The translations under genes were made by a program, and so were the position numbers. A stretch of 25,596 bases of DNA from ARS98 sp030744725 (GTDB lineage Bacteria; Planctomycetota; Planctomycetia; Pirellulales; Pirellulaceae). Under the pieces are notes generated by a model. It saw only the letters and a program-made list of their open reading frames with translations, ran no database searches and was not told the DNA's origin. The first letter of the stretch is position 1. The number at the start of each line of letters is the position of its first letter. The DNA lies in assembly GCA_030744725.1 (NCBI GenBank), contig JASLPZ010000055.1, positions 1-25,596 on the forward strand, in the 5' to 3' direction. Positions 23,513 through 25,596 of the stretch are shown piece by piece.

Positions 23513-24496
23513 ATGGATGTTTCGGTTGTCATACCGGTTTACAACGAACTTGACAACATTTGCCGTCTGCACGAGCAGGTGAGTACCGTGATGCGCGACT
23601 TCGGTCGCAGCTACGAGCTGTTATTTATCGACGACGGTTCGGACGACGGAGGAATCGCACATCTTCGCTCACTTGCCGCGAACGACCCCTGCGTGAAGGC
23701 TGTACTGTTTCGGCGAAATTACGGCCAGACTGCGGCGATGCAAGCGGGGCTCCAAATGGCCAGGGGGGACGTCATCGTAACGATGGATGGCGATTTACAA
23801 AACGATCCTGGCGACATCCCCATGATGGTCGAGAAGATCGATGAAGGATACGATCTCGTTCATGGTTGGCGCAAGAACCGTCAGGACAAATGGTTAAGCC
23901 GCAAGCTGCCTTCGAAGATGGCGAATTGGCTGATTTCGCGAACAACTCGCTTCCCAATTCATGATTTGGGCTGTACGCTCAAGGCGATTCGCCGCGAGAT
24001 TGCACAGGAACTTGAGCTGTATGGCGAGATGCATCGTTTCATTCCAATCTTGGCACATCAGCGCGGCGCAAAGTGCGTGGAGGTCGTCACTCGGCATCAC
24101 TCCCGTAAGTTCGGGACCTCGAAATACGGTATCTCGCGAACGTTCCGCGTAGTGCTCGACTTGATCACCGTCAAATACCTGCTGGACTATTTTGCCAGCC
24201 CCATGAAGTTGTTCGGCTTGTTGGGGCTGGCGAGTTGCGGACTGGCCGGTGCGTCGGGTGTCGGTACGGTTACAATGAAGTTGCTGGGCCAGGTCGACAT
24301 GACGGGCAATCCGTTGCTACTGTTGACCATCTTCTCCATGATGGCCGCGTTGCAGTTCTTCAGCCTAGGATTGTTGGGAGAAGTCTGTGCACGCATCTAC
24401 TACACGTCACAGCCCAAACAACACTACGCCATCCGTGAGACGTTGAATCTGAACGCGGAAGGATCGGGCTTTCCACGTGTGAAACGCGCGGCATAG
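23513..24496 (+). CDS. GT2 glycosyltransferase (polyprenyl-phosphate sugar transferase type)
   Basis: This 327-residue protein has a GT-A catalytic domain with VVIPVYNE (5-12), FIDDGSDDG (38-46), the DxD-type MDGDLQNDPGD (91-101) and the acceptor-side HDLGCTLKAIRRE (150-162). Two membrane helices follow (about 232-258 and 267-296) with a cytoplasmic tail. This is the layout of DPM1/GtrB/ArnC-like enzymes, which transfer a sugar from a nucleotide donor to a polyprenyl phosphate carrier at the inner membrane. The sugar cannot be told. ATG 23513 has GAGGAG six bases upstream; a frame extension to 23177 runs antisense to the VOC gene and is not used. It is followed by a repeat block, and no export or flippase partner is adjacent. 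Confidence 0.92.
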   Translation: MDVSVVIPVYNELDNICRLHEQVSTVMRDFGRSYELLFIDDGSDDGGIAHLRSLAANDPCVKAVLFRRNYGQTAAMQAGLQMARGDVIVTMDGDLQNDPGDIPMMVEKIDEGYDLVHGWRKNRQDKWLSRKLPSKMANWLISRTTRFPIHDLGCTLKAIRREIAQELELYGEMHRFIPILAHQRGAKCVEVVTRHHSRKFGTSKYGISRTFRVVLDLITVKYLLDYFASPMKLFGLLGLASCGLAGASGVGTVTMKLLGQVDMTGNPLLLLTIFSMMAALQFFSLGLLGEVCARIYYTSQPKQHYAIRETLNLNAEGSGFPRVKRAA

Positions 24497-24506
24497 GGAA
24501 GGCAAT

Positions 24507-24624
24507 GTTGTGGTAGGGCCTCCCGATCTTCCACGCGTTGTGACCAATGGTCTCCCTTCCTCTCCACGTTGTGGTAGGGTCTCCCGACCCTCCACGCGTT
24601 GTGACCGAAGGTCTCCCTTTCTCG
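24507..24624 (+). repeat. Intergenic tandem repeat, two 61-bp units
   Basis: Both units begin GTTGTGGTAGGG (24507 and 24568), 61 bp apart, and share CTCCCGA, CCACGCGTTGTGACC and GGTCTCCCTT. The second is cut short at about 24624. Short ORFs reading Arg/Gly/Thr-rich sequence across it are spurious. From memory similar units recur between planctomycete genes. Confidence 0.75.
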
Positions 24625-24647
24625 CTAGCTGAAACTCCCGTTACGAA

Positions 24648-24698
24648 GTGGAGACCTACGGTCCGCGTGGTGTCCCGGTCGGGAGACCGGGCCACAAC
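24648..24698 (-). repeat. Inverted third unit of the intergenic repeat, with strong hairpin
   Basis: Read on the minus strand this starts GTTGTGGCCCGGTCTCCCGA and ends GTAGGTCTCCAC, matching the units at 24507-24624. It holds a 7-bp stem, CCCGGTC (24674-24680) with GACCGGG (24685-24691) around GGGA. With rph ending 20 bp away and the glycosyltransferase converging, it may act as a bidirectional transcription stop; no T-run is present. Confidence 0.65.
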
Positions 24699-24717
24699 AG
24701 TGTCGGCGTCATTGCCG

Positions 24718-25452
24718 TCAAGCGAACGGCCACTGCTTTCCAAGCGTCTTGACTTGGATTCCGGTGAGTTGCTTCGTGCCGCGACGCGCCAACTTGACTA
24801 GCGCCTCGAATTCGTCCTGATCGAACGTCGCCTCTTCACCTGTCCCTTGGACTTCGATGAAGCGACCGCCGCCGGTCATGACGACATTCATATCGACAGC
24901 GGCTGCAAAATCCTGTTCGTAGTCCAGGTCTAACGTCGGGCGGCGGTTGACCAGGCCCACACTAATGGCCGCAACACTGTCCCTCAGCGGGTAATGCTGG
25001 CGGTCTGGCAATTCCTTACGGATCGCGTGCAAGGCGTCGACCAACGCAATAAACCCGCCAGTGATGCTGGCAGTGCGTGTGCCGCCATCCGCGTCCAGGA
25101 CATCACAATCGACTGTGATCATCCGTTCGCCGAGCGCTCCGAGGTCGGCAACCGCGCGGAGACTGCGACCGATCAGCCGCTGGATCTCTGTTGTTCGGCC
25201 ATCGACTTTCTGCCGATCGCGACGTTTCCGCGGGCTTGTGCTGCCGGGCAACATGTTGTATTCCGCGGTAATCCACCCTTTTCCGCTGCCGACCATCCAA
25301 TGTGGAACTTTGGTCTCGACGCTGGCGGTGCAGAGGACGGTTGTGTTGCCGGATTGATAGAGCACACTGCCAGGTGTGGCCCTTGTGTAGCGACGTTTGA
25401 TTTTGACGGGTCGGAGTTCGTTGGGACGGCGTGTCATCTGTTTTTCAGTCAC
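24718..25452 (-). CDS. rph: Ribonuclease PH
   Basis: This 244-residue enzyme is the phosphorolytic 3'-5' exoribonuclease that trims tRNA 3' ends. Diagnostic segments are all present: GNTTVLCTASVE (35-46), GSGKGWITAEYNMLPGST (55-72), GRTTEIQRLIGRSLRAV (85-101), the phosphate/metal region VDCDVLDADGGTRTASITG (114-132) and the C-terminal GEEATF and KLARRGTKQL stretches. The length is normal. GTG 25452 is chosen because its GTGA overlaps the stop of the upstream gene by four bases, a usual coupling arrangement. ATG 25437 would also give a normal N-terminus. Cytoplasmic, housekeeping; the gene is probably co-transcribed with its upstream neighbour. Confidence 0.96.
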   Translation of the reverse strand: MTEKQMTRRPNELRPVKIKRRYTRATPGSVLYQSGNTTVLCTASVETKVPHWMVGSGKGWITAEYNMLPGSTSPRKRRDRQKVDGRTTEIQRLIGRSLRAVADLGALGERMITVDCDVLDADGGTRTASITGGFIALVDALHAIRKELPDRQHYPLRDSVAAISVGLVNRRPTLDLDYEQDFAAAVDMNVVMTGGGRFIEVQGTGEEATFDQDEFEALVKLARRGTKQLTGIQVKTLGKQWPFA

Positions 25453-25596
25453 CGTGACGGGAGGAATTGCGTTGTCTCGTTTAGCAGCCAGGCGAGCAGC
25501 CCTTTTTGCAGATGCAGTCGATTTCCCGCCTGCTGAATTACGACACTTTGCCGGCCGTCAATGACTTCTGCGACAACCTCCTCACCTCGACGCGCG
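25449..25596 (-). CDS. C-terminal fragment of an unknown protein upstream of rph
   Basis: The frame enters from the right edge and ends at TGA (25449-25451), giving the last 48 residues. They include EEVVAEVIDGRQSVV and LHLQKGLLAWLLNET, an ordinary soluble-protein pattern. The stop overlaps the rph GTG start, so the two are likely one operon. Too short to name a family. Confidence 0.6.
   Translation of the reverse strand, partial: ARRGEEVVAEVIDGRQSVVIQQAGNRLHLQKGLLAWLLNETTQFLPSR

Noticed and set aside
24507..24698. Possible CRISPR array
   Set aside because: The direct units are adjacent copies with no unique spacers, only two occur, and no cas gene is in the window.
24360..24743. Arg/Gly/Thr-rich minus-strand frame across the intergenic repeats
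   Set aside because: The translation simply mirrors the repeated DNA unit and runs into the glycosyltransferase gene.

Overview
The window suggests a planctomycete, most like the Pirellulaceae (Rhodopirellula/Blastopirellula relatives). The reasons are three: two-domain DUF1080 proteins, a very large secreted PQQ-type beta-propeller protein, and a Ser/Thr kinase with an N-terminal zinc ribbon, all typical of that group; GTG and TTG starts with weak or absent Shine-Dalgarno sites; and intergenic GC-rich hairpin repeats. The assignment rests on protein families and style, not on a marker gene. No rRNA, tRNA, CRISPR array, transposase or integrase is visible. Ten Ns (13704-13713) mark a small assembly gap inside one gene.

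Layout. 1-1300: the tail of an unknown gene, a ferritin-like protein ending in a clear terminator, and, facing it, a small conserved-looking gene with an almost perfect Fur-type operator upstream, so this end has an iron theme. 1384-5541: on the minus strand, a secreted DUF1080 protein, a Ser/Thr kinase and a class 3 lipase, with a doubtful small plus-strand ORF between the last two. 5810-8047: on the plus strand, a membrane-anchored von Willebrand A protein, an intergenic stretch with a structured repeat, then an E1-like (ThiF/MoeB) protein lacking several catalytic residues, followed at once by a ubiquitin-like MoaD/ThiS protein ending in Gly-Gly.

8108-15135: a long minus-strand run. It starts at 15135 with a three-gene molybdate/tungstate-like ABC importer (tandem-domain binding protein, a permease with a duplicated extracytoplasmic insert, and an ATPase without a TOBE domain). 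It continues with a cyclophilin, a planctomycete membrane protein, and a LolD-like ATPase with no permease partner. The importer and the nearby MoeB/MoaD-like pair may share a molybdenum or tungsten cofactor theme; that is inference.

15270-22570: a carbohydrate locus. A giant propeller protein, a Gfo/Idh/MocA oxidoreductase and a second DUF1080 protein are on the minus strand, and a Tat-exported sugar isomerase-like TIM barrel diverges from them. DUF1080 + Gfo/Idh + TIM barrel is the gene set of the 3-keto-glycoside route of glycan cleavage. 22679-25596: a small Cys-rich conserved-looking protein, a VOC-family protein, a polyprenol-type GT2 glycosyltransferase, a block of intergenic repeats, RNase PH, and the C-terminus of an unknown gene overlapping rph by four bases.

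No defence island, phage or mobile element is present. The most unusual items are the degenerate E1/ubiquitin-like pair, the permease with repeated periplasmic modules, the Fur-box gene, the 56-bp repeat whose two copies show a compensatory base-pair change, and the 24-bp tandem duplication inside a Tat signal.
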